Shown here: piece by piece, positions 23,717 to 32,641 of the stretch
Layout of the letters: each line of letters starts with the position of its first letter
Numbering within the stretch: position 1 is the stretch's first letter
The notes under the pieces: model-generated
Database searches by the model: none
Told to the model about the DNA's origin: nothing
The model's input: only the letters and a program-made list of their open reading frames with translations
Made by a program: the position numbers and the translations under genes
Source of the DNA: Dyadobacter sp. UC 10
GTDB taxonomy: Bacteria > Bacteroidota > Bacteroidia > Cytophagales > Spirosomataceae
Length of the DNA: 64,000 bases
Reading direction: 5' to 3'
NCBI RefSeq assembly: GCF_008369915.1
Contig: NZ_VSRN01000001.1
Span: 3,282,501-3,346,500 of the forward strand

Positions 23717-26700
23717 TTAGAAAGAAATCGTAGCGCCGATTGTCCACGTGCGGGCTTGCGGGTATTGTGCATAATCCACGTTCAGCTGGTTGTAAGATCC
23801 ATTGCCGACGCTCCCCACATAGCCCAGTTCAGGATTGAGGCCCGAGTATTTGGTAAATGTCAGGATATTCTGGCCCGTCACGTAAACCCTCGCCTGCGAC
23901 ATTTTCAGTTTGCCGATCGCATCTTTTGGAATTGTATATCCCAGCGTTAGATTTTTCAATCGCAGGTAATCCCCTTTTTCAACAAAAAGATCAGATGGGC
24001 GGAAATTCCGGTTTGCATTATCAATACTCACGCGCGGTACCGTATTGCCGGTTCCGGCTCCATGCCACCTGTCATTTGCCTCTGCATATAGATTGAATGA
24101 ATAGCTGGCGTCGAGTCCCTGCATTCTGTCTGCATTGAAAATCTTGGAACCACCAACCCCTACAAAAAACAGGTTCAGGTCAAATCCTTTCCAGTTGGCG
24201 CCTGCCGAAAATCCGTAGTTGACCTTTGGTTGCGGGCTTCCGATAATCGTCCGGTCGTCGTCGTCCACAATTCCGTCCCCATTCAGATCCTGAAACCTGA
24301 CATCACCCGGCTTGATCAGCCCGTCGGTGCGGCGGGAATCGTTTGCGATATTGGCATCCGAATCAATTTCGCCCTGGCTCTGGTAAATACCATCGGTTTT
24401 GTAACCATAAAAGGTGCCGTAAGGATGGCCTTCATAAGTTCTTACGATTTCCTGCTGGCCGCGACCGTAAAGCTGCGTTGCCAGAAAACCTCCGGGAGTA
24501 GCAAGTCTGGTGATCCTGTTTCGGATAAAAGTCGCGTTACCGCTCAGATTAAAGGTGAAGTCGCCCACCGTGTGACGGTACGAAGCTTCCAGTTCCAAAC
24601 CTTTATTTTGCAGCTGACCAATATTCTGGTCCGGGATTGTAGCCGACCCGATCGTGCCTATTGAAGGCGGTGCGAGCAGCATATCCTTGGTATTTTTGAT
24701 AAAATAGTTGGCAGAGAAGAAGAGGCTGTTTTTAAAAAGCTCCATTTCAAGTCCGAAATTGCTCATTTCAGCAGTTTCCCAACCAATATGCAGGTTAGCC
24801 AATCTACTCTGCGCTGCACCTGAAACCTGGTTCTGTACTCCTCCGTTACCAAATGCATAACGGTACGTAGAGTTGATCAAAGCGAGATATTGCAGGGAAG
24901 CTACATTCTGGTTACCCAGTCTACCCCAGCCGCCGGTCAGCTTAAAGTTGCCGAACATCGGCAATGCATTTTTGAAAAAATCCTCTTCGGAAATTCGCCA
25001 CCCTGCCGAAAATGCAGGGAAGTAGCCCCATTGATTTCCGGGAGCAAATTTGGAAGAGCCGTCGCTGCGAACTGTCGCAGTAAGCAAATACCGATCCTTG
25101 AACGAATAATTTACCCTCCCGAAAAACGAAGCCAATGCGTCGTAGCTCCTGCCGCCGTTTCCGCCATTACCCAGCGGTACTGCCACGATCGTTCCGGCAT
25201 ACTGCATGTATCGCAGCGAAGGATCTTCACTTGGAAAATCGCGGCCCCACTGGTTGGAGAAGATATCATTGAATGTCTGAGAGGTGTAGCCGCCTGTCAA
25301 TCCAAGAGAATGTTGGCCAAAACGCTTATCGTACGAAAGAAAATATTCCTGCAAAAACGACCAGTTTTTATCGTTCCCTACACTTAGCTGGTTGTAAGAA
25401 TTTGTCCGGAACTGATCGTTGATCTTTACATCAAAAGTGTGACTTTGTGAGAAAGTAGCGTCGGTAGCCAGGTTTGCGCGGAGTTTCAAGCCATCTGCAA
25501 TTTCAATCTCACCAAAAACGCTGCCCAAAAAACGGTTACGCGCATTGTCTTTATCCTGCGTATCGATCGTGAAAACCGGGTTGTTAATATCCCCGAATGC
25601 TCCCAATCCTTGTGTCGAACCGTACGAACTGTCAGCGTTTCGAACCGGTAAGCCCGGATGAAAGCGTATTGCACTCCAGAGCAAACCAGTTTGCGAAGAT
25701 TGCGTGTCGGGACCGGTATTGTGTGTATTTGTAAACTGGAAATTCTGTCCGATCTTAATTCTCGACCCTATTTTGTGATCCGAATTAATGCGGAATGTAA
25801 GCCGCTTGTAGCTCGATTTCCCGATGATCCCGGTTTCCTTGTAATAACCTCCTGAAATCGAAAAAGTGGAATATTTGCTACCTCCGCGGATCGAAGCGTC
25901 GTAATTCTGGGTAGAGCCTTGCTGCAAAATCTCGTCCTGCCAGTTGGTAAGCTGAGTTTGGTACTTTTCGTCTTTCCAAATCTCAGGAACAGGCAGGCCG
26001 TCGTTAGTATAAGCTTCCTGCTTTAACGTTGCCAGTTCGCGGGCAGTAAGTACGTCGAGTGTTTTAATGCGGTTCGACACACCTGCGTATCCATTAATAG
26101 TCACCGAAAGCGGATTGTCGAACTTGCCTCTTTTCGTAGTTACGATGATTACCCCGTTTGCTGCCCGCGTGCCATAAATCGCCGAAGCCGACGCATCTTT
26201 CAGGATTTCGATGGATTCGATATCGTTCGGGTTCACGTCATTCATTGTCCCTGATGGAATCCCGTCGATAACAACCAGCGGCGATGAATTGTTGACTGTA
26301 CCGAACCCACGTATCTGAATGGAACCCGCATCGCCGGGTGCTCCTCCGTTTCTGACAACATTGACCCCCGCAGCTCTTCCCTGCAAAGCCTGCTGTGCAC
26401 CGCCCGAGGGGAGGTTTTGAAAGTCGGCACCTTTAACAGACGAAACAGCTCCGGTAATATCTTTTTTCTCCTGTGTACCGTAGCCCACAACCACCACTTC
26501 CTTCAAGGCACTCACATCGGGAGCCAGCGATACATTGATCATTTCCTTATCCACAGCGATTTCCTGACTTACGTAGCCAATGAAAGAGAATTTCAAAGTC
26601 GCATTCTGATCCGGCACAGTGATCCTGTATTCACCATTTTCGTTGGTGGAAGTACCCTGCTGCGTTCCAATCAAAAGGATATTCACGCCCGGCAGTCCGT

Positions 26701-27157
26701 CGCCTTTTTCGTCGGTTACCTTTCCGGTAATAGTCCGGTCGGCCGCATTGGAGGAAATACTACTCGTTTCGCTCGAACCTGCCTTGTCGACCGGCTTTTT
26801 GCGAAGTAATATCCTCGAACTGCCTACTACCTCGTAGGAAACGTTGAGTGGCGTGAGCAGCTGATCAAGTACCTTACTTAGAGGGCCTTTTACTTCTTTC
26901 AAGGTCACATTCTGTAATTTCTGAATGCTCGATGTGCTATATACGAACTTCACGTCCGCCTGCTTTTCGATCATTTGCAGGACCTTTTTGATTTCAAGGG
27001 ATTCTGTTTTGAGGAAAATTTCTTTATTGAGCAATTCCTGGCCATAAATGGAGTGCGCGAACGAAATGCCGCAGCATAAAACAGATATCAGCAGTTGTTT
27101 GGCCGTGATTTTCATGACGCTGTAAACAACCCGGTTGAGGGGTATTTTTTTATGCAT
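23717..27157 (-). CDS. SusC/RagA TonB-linked outer membrane transporter with STN signalling domain
   Basis: An outer membrane TonB-dependent transporter of about 1146 residues. An in-frame extension to 27235 would overlap fecR and is unlikely. After the signal region (LLISVLCCGISFAHSIYGQ) comes an STN domain (KEIFLKTESLEIKKVLQMIEK to about SRILLRK), then a carboxypeptidase-regulatory-like domain (TITGKVTDEKGDGLPGVNIL), the plug with VVVGYGTQEKKDITG and the SusC signature IEILKDASASAIYGTRAANG. The STN domain means that ligand binding is signalled to the FecR protein encoded 23 bp upstream. The barrel ends in TWTIGATISF. The substrate is unknown; no glycoside hydrolase lies in this operon. Confidence 0.95.
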   Translation of the reverse strand: MHKKIPLNRVVYSVMKITAKQLLISVLCCGISFAHSIYGQELLNKEIFLKTESLEIKKVLQMIEKQADVKFVYSTSSIQKLQNVTLKEVKGPLSKVLDQLLTPLNVSYEVVGSSRILLRKKPVDKAGSSETSSISSNAADRTITGKVTDEKGDGLPGVNILLIGTQQGTSTNENGEYRITVPDQNATLKFSFIGYVSQEIAVDKEMINVSLAPDVSALKEVVVVGYGTQEKKDITGAVSSVKGADFQNLPSGGAQQALQGRAAGVNVVRNGGAPGDAGSIQIRGFGTVNNSSPLVVIDGIPSGTMNDVNPNDIESIEILKDASASAIYGTRAANGVIIVTTKRGKFDNPLSVTINGYAGVSNRIKTLDVLTARELATLKQEAYTNDGLPVPEIWKDEKYQTQLTNWQDEILQQGSTQNYDASIRGGSKYSTFSISGGYYKETGIIGKSSYKRLTFRINSDHKIGSRIKIGQNFQFTNTHNTGPDTQSSQTGLLWSAIRFHPGLPVRNADSSYGSTQGLGAFGDINNPVFTIDTQDKDNARNRFLGSVFGEIEIADGLKLRANLATDATFSQSHTFDVKINDQFRTNSYNQLSVGNDKNWSFLQEYFLSYDKRFGQHSLGLTGGYTSQTFNDIFSNQWGRDFPSEDPSLRYMQYAGTIVAVPLGNGGNGGRSYDALASFFGRVNYSFKDRYLLTATVRSDGSSKFAPGNQWGYFPAFSAGWRISEEDFFKNALPMFGNFKLTGGWGRLGNQNVASLQYLALINSTYRYAFGNGGVQNQVSGAAQSRLANLHIGWETAEMSNFGLEMELFKNSLFFSANYFIKNTKDMLLAPPSIGTIGSATIPDQNIGQLQNKGLELEASYRHTVGDFTFNLSGNATFIRNRITRLATPGGFLATQLYGRGQQEIVRTYEGHPYGTFYGYKTDGIYQSQGEIDSDANIANDSRRTDGLIKPGDVRFQDLNGDGIVDDDDRTIIGSPQPKVNYGFSAGANWKGFDLNLFFVGVGGSKIFNADRMQGLDASYSFNLYAEANDRWHGAGTGNTVPRVSIDNANRNFRPSDLFVEKGDYLRLKNLTLGYTIPKDAIGKLKMSQARVYVTGQNILTFTKYSGLNPELGYVGSVGNGSYNQLNVDYAQYPQARTWTIGATISF

Positions 27158-27179
27158 AGTTATTAGAGGTTTATCTTTT

Positions 27180-28181
27180 TTAATCATTAACACATCCTGC
27201 TCCCTGAACGAAAAGCGCGGTACCGCGTCTTTCATAAGAAATGTTGGCCGACTTACAGATCAGGTCAAGTTGCTCGAATAAGGTCAATCCGTTCAAATCG
27301 CCGGTAAAGAGGCAGGAATCCGCCGTATCGTTTTCGAGTACAATATCAATTCCGTAAGATTTCTCGAGGGAGGCGAATACACTTTTTACCGGTACTTCGG
27401 AAAATGAAAATCCGTACTCCGTTTCGCTGACGGGGATAAGCAATGAAGGATTTTCAACAATTGAAAACTCCATTTTTCTGGATTTTTTGTTAAAAACAAT
27501 CTTTTGGTTTGGGGTTAGAATTACACCGTTTTTGGTGCTGGATTGAGATTCGGTTCCTTCATACACCGAAACCCGTCCCGTTTTCACCCGGACTTCCACG
27601 GATGCAGATTTGTCGTAAGATTTGATATTAAAACTTGTTCCTAAAACCTTCGTTACCAGGTCTCCGGAATGCACGATAAATGGTTTGGCTATATTCTTTT
27701 TGATCTGAAAAAAAGCTTCTCCGTGCAGGTATACCTGCCTGTTTCTCTCTCCGAAATGACCCGGGTAGCTCAGGCTGCTGTTCTTTTTTAAAGTCACAAT
27801 GCTGCCATCTTCGAGCGTTACTTTCTGCGGCTGATCTGATGTGTTTCTGTATTCCATTAAACCCTTTTCCGCGCTCAAATCTGCATTGGCCATCATTTGA
27901 GCCTGATCGTTTTTAACAAAAACCCCAATGCCGATCGCTATTAAGATGGTAGCCGCTGCGGCCAATAAAGGTATTAGCTTCAAAATGAGTGGCTTGCCGA
28001 ATGCAGTTCTGAAAAGCTTTTTTTGAATGCGCTTCCCGATGATGTCTTTCTCATTTTCGAAAACCGCAGATTCGTCCATTGGATTGTTTTTGAAATATTC
28101 CAGGACAAAATCCTCCTCCTCCTGCGTGTGCTGGCCGGAAAGATATTTGTGAAGGGTCTGCTGAAAATCGTACTGGTTCAT
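27180..28181 (-). CDS. FecR-family anti-sigma factor
   Basis: A 333-residue inner membrane protein. The cytoplasmic N-terminal part (residues 1-60) holds the sigma factor, one transmembrane helix spans about residues 65-88 (LILKLIPLLAAAATILIAIGIGVFV), and the periplasmic FecR domain follows (VTLEDGSIVTLKKNSSLSYP, FIVHSGDLVTKVLGTSFNIKSY). The C-terminal DUF4974/STN-contacting region begins near YGFSFSEVPVKSVF. It receives the signal from the STN domain of the downstream SusC protein. It lies 8 bp after the sigma factor gene. Confidence 0.95.
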   Translation of the reverse strand: MNQYDFQQTLHKYLSGQHTQEEEDFVLEYFKNNPMDESAVFENEKDIIGKRIQKKLFRTAFGKPLILKLIPLLAAAATILIAIGIGVFVKNDQAQMMANADLSAEKGLMEYRNTSDQPQKVTLEDGSIVTLKKNSSLSYPGHFGERNRQVYLHGEAFFQIKKNIAKPFIVHSGDLVTKVLGTSFNIKSYDKSASVEVRVKTGRVSVYEGTESQSSTKNGVILTPNQKIVFNKKSRKMEFSIVENPSLLIPVSETEYGFSFSEVPVKSVFASLEKSYGIDIVLENDTADSCLFTGDLNGLTLFEQLDLICKSANISYERRGTALFVQGAGCVND

Positions 28182-28189
28182 GGAAATAC

Positions 28190-28747
28190 TTAATTATCGC
28201 TTTGGTAGATCGACAGATTATCTTTCAAAATCTTGAGCGATCTGGTAATATGGTATTCCACCGCCTTTTCTGAAATATGAAGCTCTTTGGCAATGCTCTT
28301 CACTGACTGATTTTCAAACCTGCTTAACTGAAAAACGCGGCTGGTTTTCTCCGGCAGTTTTTTCATAGCCTTGTCGATCGCCTCGGAGAGATCATTAAAC
28401 TCGATCCTCTCTTCCGTCGTGGACATTTCCTGCATTTTGTTCAGCAGTACATATTCCTGATACTTCCGCCACGTAATTTTTGATTTTATGTGGTTGGTAA
28501 TCAGGTACTTCATCGAAATGATCAGGTATGAGCTGAGATGTTTGATATTGCTCTCCGCACGCCTGTTCCACAAACTTTCGAACAAGTCGTGGACCAATTC
28601 TTCGGCTTCTTCCCTGGAGCCTGTCTGATGGTAGGCAATGCAAAACAGCTTATACCAATACCGATTATATACTTCCTCAAAAGCGCGCTTGCTGCTTTCA
28701 GAAAGCTGGATCACCAGGTGTTCATCGGTAAGTATTGGCTTCATCAA
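28190..28747 (-). CDS. ECF RNA polymerase sigma factor, FecI-like
   Basis: A 185-residue sigma-70 family, extracytoplasmic-function sigma factor. Region 2 is FEEVYNRYWYKLFCIAYHQTGSREEAEELVHDLFESLW; region 4 is KLPEKTSRVFQLSRFENQSVKSIAKELHISEKAVEYHI with its helix-turn-helix. It should be held by the FecR protein and turn on the SusC/SusD operon when the ligand binds. A minus-strand TACCTTTG (28776 to 28769), 22 bp upstream of the ATG, could be the -7 element for basal expression. Confidence 0.95.
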   Translation of the reverse strand: MMKPILTDEHLVIQLSESSKRAFEEVYNRYWYKLFCIAYHQTGSREEAEELVHDLFESLWNRRAESNIKHLSSYLIISMKYLITNHIKSKITWRKYQEYVLLNKMQEMSTTEERIEFNDLSEAIDKAMKKLPEKTSRVFQLSRFENQSVKSIAKELHISEKAVEYHITRSLKILKDNLSIYQSDN

Positions 28748-28857
28748 ATGCCAGCGTAAAATGGATTACAAAGGTATGGTCAAACAACAGCGGATTATCC
28801 CTAAACTGTTTTACCATTTTTTTAATAATTTTTAAAAAGGACTTGTTTTCACCTTTT

Positions 28858-28889
28858 TTTGGTCGACTTAAAACTTATAGCTAATTTTG
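28858..28889 (+). promoter_or_regulatory. Promoter of guaB (TTTG-N20-TAATTTTG)
   Basis: A -33 box TTTG at 28858-28861 and a -7 box TAATTTTG at 28882-28889 with a 20-bp spacer match the Bacteroidota primary sigma consensus (TTTG / TANNTTTG). The predicted transcription start is about 20-25 nt before the guaB ATG. Confidence 0.75.
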
Positions 28890-28917
28890 CCCGGCAAATA
28901 ACAATCGTTTATTTGCT

Positions 28918-30390
28918 ATGAGCACAGACCCATCCAAAGTCCTCTTCGAGGCCCTCACTTACGACGACGTTCTTCTAATACCAGGTTATTCAGAAATTCT
29001 TCCTCGCAACACAACAACAAAAACCAAGCTTACACGTAACATCGAACTGAACATTCCATTAGTTTCGGCAGCGATGGACACGGTTACCGAATTTGATCTG
29101 GCTATTGCAATGGCCCAGGAAGGCGGCATTGGAATAATCCATAAAAACATGAGCCTGGAAGCGCAGGCGGAGCAGGTAAGAAAGGTAAAACGGTCTGAAA
29201 GCGGCATGATCCTCGACCCGATCACGCTCAACGATACAGCTACCCTTGGCGATGCGCATCAGATTATGCGCGAGTTTAAAATCGGCGGTATTCCAGTCAT
29301 TGACAAAGATCACAAGCTGATCGGTATCCTCACAAACCGCGATCTGCGTTTCGAAAGAGAAATGTCGAAACCGGTAACGGAGATCATGACGAAAGACAAG
29401 CTGATCACCGCCAGCGACGGTCTGTCACTCGACGACGCAGAGAAGATCCTGCAGGAATACAAAATCGAAAAGCTCCCTATCGTAGATTCAGAATATAGAT
29501 TGACAGGTTTGATCACCTACAAAGATATCCTGAAACGCAAATCCCACCCGAATGCATGTAAAGACGAATACGGCCGCCTGCGTGTGGGTGCGGCAGTTGG
29601 AGTTACACCTGATCTTTTGAAAAGGGTGGAAGCATTGGTGAAAGCCGGTGTGGATGTGATCAGCCTTGATACTGCTCACGGACACTCAATGGGAGTGATC
29701 GAAGCACTGAAATCTGTGAAGGCGCAATTTCCCAAACTCGATGTGATCGCAGGAAATGTAGCCACAGGCGAAGGGGCAAAAGCATTGGCCGACGCAGGCG
29801 CAGATGCTGTGAAAGTAGGCGTAGGTCCTGGAAGTATCTGTACTACCCGTATCATCGCAGGTATCGGAGTTCCTCAACTGACCGCAGTAATGTGGGCAGC
29901 GGAAGCTCTGAAAGGCACCGACGTACCAGTGATCGCCGATGGTGGTATCCGTTTCTCAGGGGATATGACCAAGGCACTCGCTGGCGGTGCAAGCACGATC
30001 ATGATCGGTTCTATGCTCGCAGGCAGTGACGAAGCGCCGGGCGAGATTGTGATTTACGAAGGCCGCAAATTCAAAGCATATCGCGGAATGGGTTCGGTGG
30101 AAGCAATGGAAGACGGTTCAAAAGATCGCTACTTCCAGGATGCCGAGGATGATGTGAAAAAGCTGGTTCCCGAAGGTATCGTAGGCCGCGTTCCATTCAA
30201 AGGCAAGGTTTCCGAGATCGTTTACCAAATGGTAGGAGGTTTAAAAGCCGGAATGGGTTACTGCGGAGCAGGTGATATTGCCGCTTTACAGAAAGCGCAG
30301 TTCGTAAAAATTACGTCAGCAGGTGTAAAAGAAAGCCACCCGCACGACATTATGATTCAGAAGGAAGCGCCGAATTATTCGAGAAGTTGA
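28918..30390 (+). CDS. guaB: Inosine-5'-monophosphate dehydrogenase
   Basis: A 490-residue enzyme that oxidises IMP to XMP with NAD+, the committed step of GMP synthesis. The TIM-barrel catalytic domain is split by a CBS pair (about residues 96-205, a site of nucleotide control). The catalytic cysteine is C308 in GPGSICTTR, followed by the flap containing [12 protein letters not shown] and YFQDA. The C-terminus has [12 protein letters not shown] for the monovalent cation site. It is a single gene with a clear promoter and a perfect terminator. Confidence 0.97.
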   Translation: MSTDPSKVLFEALTYDDVLLIPGYSEILPRNTTTKTKLTRNIELNIPLVSAAMDTVTEFDLAIAMAQEGGIGIIHKNMSLEAQAEQVRKVKRSESGMILDPITLNDTATLGDAHQIMREFKIGGIPVIDKDHKLIGILTNRDLRFEREMSKPVTEIMTKDKLITASDGLSLDDAEKILQEYKIEKLPIVDSEYRLTGLITYKDILKRKSHPNACKDEYGRLRVGAAVGVTPDLLKRVEALVKAGVDVISLDTAHGHSMGVIEALKSVKAQFPKLDVIAGNVATGEGAKALADAGADAVKVGVGPGSICTTRIIAGIGVPQLTAVMWAAEALKGTDVPVIADGGIRFSGDMTKALAGGASTIMIGSMLAGSDEAPGEIVIYEGRKFKAYRGMGSVEAMEDGSKDRYFQDAEDDVKKLVPEGIVGRVPFKGKVSEIVYQMVGGLKAGMGYCGAGDIAALQKAQFVKITSAGVKESHPHDIMIQKEAPNYSRS

Positions 30391-30394
30391 GTAG

Positions 30395-30510
30395 TGGCTA
30401 ATAGCTTTTAGCCGTTAGCGTAACAAAAAATGCCTTGCAACATGCAAGGCATTTTTTGTTTGAAATTACAATTGCCCAACAGCTAAAAGCTAATAGCCAA
30501 CAGCTAATAG
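30395..30510. repeat. Degenerate GCTAAMA heptamer repeats flanking the terminator
   Basis: To the right (30469-30508) the sequence is CAATTGCC followed by AACA-GCTAAAA-GCTAATA-GCCAACA-GCTAATA units. To the left (30397-30420) the minus strand reads related units, GCTAACG-GCTAAAA-GCTATTA-GCC. The two sides are therefore inverted copies around the terminator. The head CAATTGCCNAACAGCTAA is shared with 13264-13281 (17 of 18 bases). Confidence 0.8.
30422..30460. terminator. Perfect bidirectional terminator between guaB and dedA
   Basis: A perfect 17-bp inverted repeat (30422-30438 with 30444-30460) around a 5-nt loop AACAT. The GC core is TGCCTTGC/GCAAGGCA, flanked by six A on the left and six T on the right, so it can work for both convergent genes. 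It is itself flanked by heptamer-type repeats. Confidence 0.95.
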
Positions 30511-30520
30511 TCCAAAACCA

Positions 30521-31177
30521 TCACACCACTGTCGGCTTTGCGAATTTGCTCTTAAAATATCCGAAAATCATTGGCAATATTGAGAGTCCGATGATTGCAA
30601 AAATCACCAGTTCGAAGTTCTTCTTAACGATTTCCATATTGCCGAAAAAGAAGCCGAGAAGTGTTAATGCGGGCACCCACAGCAAGGCGCCGAGGACGCA
30701 GTAAATGATGTATTTGGAATAATTCATACTTCCTGCTCCGGCTACAAAAGGAGCTACGGTGCGCACGATTGGAATGAAACGCGCCATGATAACAGTGCTT
30801 CCACCGTGTTTTTCATAGAAAGCCTCCGTTTTTTCAAGGTACTCTCTTTTCAGAAAAAGGATCCTTTCTCTTTTCTTGATTTCCCCTCCCAATTTTTTAC
30901 CGACAAAATAATTGAGGTTATCACCCAATAACGCGGCAATGATCAGAAGAATGATGATCAGCCAGACATTGAGTCCGGTGCTTTCATTGGCTGCTATCGC
31001 ACCAGCTGCGAATAAAAGCGAATCACCTGGAAGCAACGGCATGATTACCAGACCGGTTTCAGTAAATACGATCAAAAAAAGAATGAGGTAGGTAAGCGTT
31101 CCGTACTCCTGAACAATGTCGAATAAATGCTTGTCCAGATGGAGAAAGATATCAATAAACTGCCTTAGAAATTCCAT
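30521..31177 (-). CDS. DedA-family membrane protein
   Basis: A 218-residue integral inner membrane protein with about four to five hydrophobic helices. Conserved DedA/VTT parts are FTETGLVIMPLLPGDSLLFAAGAIA and VIMARFIPIVRTVAPFVAGAGSMNYSKYI, which holds the functional glycine and arginine residues. DedA proteins flip or recycle lipid carriers such as undecaprenyl phosphate and support membrane homeostasis. It lies 30 bp after the ComA-like gene on the same strand and may share its transcript. Confidence 0.93.
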   Translation of the reverse strand: MEFLRQFIDIFLHLDKHLFDIVQEYGTLTYLILFLIVFTETGLVIMPLLPGDSLLFAAGAIAANESTGLNVWLIIILLIIAALLGDNLNYFVGKKLGGEIKKRERILFLKREYLEKTEAFYEKHGGSTVIMARFIPIVRTVAPFVAGAGSMNYSKYIIYCVLGALLWVPALTLLGFFFGNMEIVKKNFELVIFAIIGLSILPMIFGYFKSKFAKPTVV

Positions 31178-31207
31178 AGCTAATATTAGGTGAGTGATAA
31201 TGCGTAT

Positions 31208-32005
31208 TTATGATTTGGAGTCGATCTTCCATTTTTGCTTGGTCTTTGCATTCAGGAAGTGGTTAAATGTATCTCCGCGAAGACCAAGGCGGATCGTTTC
31301 TAGCGGAATCAGTTCACTTGGCGCGATATTGCCAAGATTCACATTGGCGCCCAGCAATTTTACAAACCAAACCTGTTGTGATTTTTGAGGGGCTTCCCAA
31401 AGCATGTCTTCAAAAGCAATTTCCGTCAGGATTTCCTCAACCAGTCCCTGGCGAACTTCTCCGCTCGCACGGAACAAGCCCACATTACCCGATTCACGGG
31501 CTTCGCCGATCACTTTCCAGGCGCCAGCCTGCAATTCGGATTTGATCAGCTGGATCCATTTGTAAGGAGGAATGATTTTGTTTTCGTCCTTGGAACCTAC
31601 TTCGGATAGAACGGTCACCTGCTTGGCAAGTGTACTGATATATTCGCATTTAACGTCCTGGTTCATTTCAATGGAACCGTCGGAAACTTCGGCGTATTTC
31701 AGGTCATATTTGTCGAGCAGCTTGCGGTAATCGTCAAATTGGTTTCTTACAACAAATGCCTCGAAGAGTGTGCCGCCGAAATAAACAGGTATGTTGGCGT
31801 TTTTGTAGACTGCCAGTTTTTCGTTGAGATTCGGACTGACGTAAGAGGTAGCCCAGCCCAGCTTTACGATATCAATATAAGGGGAGGAAGTTGATAACAT
31901 ATCCTCTGTCTCTCTGATACTAAGCCCTTTATCCATTACCATGGTCAATCCCTTTTGACGGGGTTTTTGGGAACGGTCGGGGACCTGCGATAACGTAAAA
32001 TTCAT
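31208..32005 (-). CDS. ComA-family phosphosulfolactate synthase
   Basis: A protein of about 265 residues from the ATG at 32005; a TTG at 32032 would add nine. It matches the TIM-barrel ComA family, which adds sulfite to phosphoenolpyruvate. Typical segments are RQKGLTMVMDKGL, YIDIVKLGWATS, PVYFGGTLFEAF, YAEVSDGSIEM and KVIGEARESGNVGLF. In methanogens this starts coenzyme M synthesis; in bacteria it leads to sulfolactate or sulfopyruvate and possibly to cysteate for sulfonolipids, which many gliding Bacteroidota contain. That use here is an inference; no comB or comC gene is in the window. Confidence 0.87.
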   Translation of the reverse strand: MNFTLSQVPDRSQKPRQKGLTMVMDKGLSIRETEDMLSTSSPYIDIVKLGWATSYVSPNLNEKLAVYKNANIPVYFGGTLFEAFVVRNQFDDYRKLLDKYDLKYAEVSDGSIEMNQDVKCEYISTLAKQVTVLSEVGSKDENKIIPPYKWIQLIKSELQAGAWKVIGEARESGNVGLFRASGEVRQGLVEEILTEIAFEDMLWEAPQKSQQVWFVKLLGANVNLGNIAPSELIPLETIRLGLRGDTFNHFLNAKTKQKWKIDSKS

Positions 32006-32170
32006 ATATGAGTATGCTTTTATCTCTGGCAAAAACTGCGGTAAAGGTAGTAATAACCTTCAAAACATAGCAATTAAATCCACAATAATGACTTGGATTC
32101 ATAGATATTTCTACGATAATTACTATTTTTCGACTGACGCTCCCTGCGTTTTTTTCACCAGTATTTTATC

Positions 32171-32641
32171 ATGACAGACTCAACCAAACCAAGTATTGAC
32201 GGAGAAAACAATCGGCTTGCCCAGCTTCAGGCGTACATTGGAAAGCCGGCCAGTGAAAGCAAGTCGCCGGTTGGGCGATGGCTTAACGGAACGCTGATCG
32301 ACGTCCGCGAGGGAAGTATGGAAGTCGAATTTACAGTCCGCGAAGACATGACAAATCCGATGGGCGGGTTACACGGGGGTATCGCTGCGACGATCCTCGA
32401 TGAAGTAGTCGGGACGATGGTGTATGCATTAGGTCGCGAATTCGCATTTGTTTCGGTAAACCTGAATTGCGATTTCCTGCATGGAGCCAAAGTGGGTGAT
32501 GTAATTACTGCCAAATCCTGGGTGGTCAGGTCGGGTAAAAATATCATTCATGTCGAGGGTAAGATCGTCGATACAGAAGGTAAAATTATCGCGAAATGCA
32601 GTAGCAATATGATCCAGACCAACTTTCGGATCCCTTTCTGA
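32171..32641 (+). CDS. PaaI-family hotdog-fold thioesterase
   Basis: A 156-residue hotdog-fold protein. The motif MTNPMGGLHGGIAATILDEVVGTMVYAL contains the HGG segment and the acidic residue (D/E in ILDE) of the PaaI/YbgC-type active site. The strand AKVGDVITAKSWVVRSGKNIIHVEGKI follows. It hydrolyses acyl- or aryl-CoA thioesters of unknown identity. Its stop codon abuts the stop of the convergent ABC transporter gene with no gap. Confidence 0.9.
   Translation: MTDSTKPSIDGENNRLAQLQAYIGKPASESKSPVGRWLNGTLIDVREGSMEVEFTVREDMTNPMGGLHGGIAATILDEVVGTMVYALGREFAFVSVNLNCDFLHGAKVGDVITAKSWVVRSGKNIIHVEGKIVDTEGKIIAKCSSNMIQTNFRIPF

Noticed and set aside
23679..23747. Longer N-terminus for the first SusD protein
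   Set aside because: It would place 23 charged residues before the lipoprotein signal peptide and overlap the end of susC; ATG at 23678 fits.
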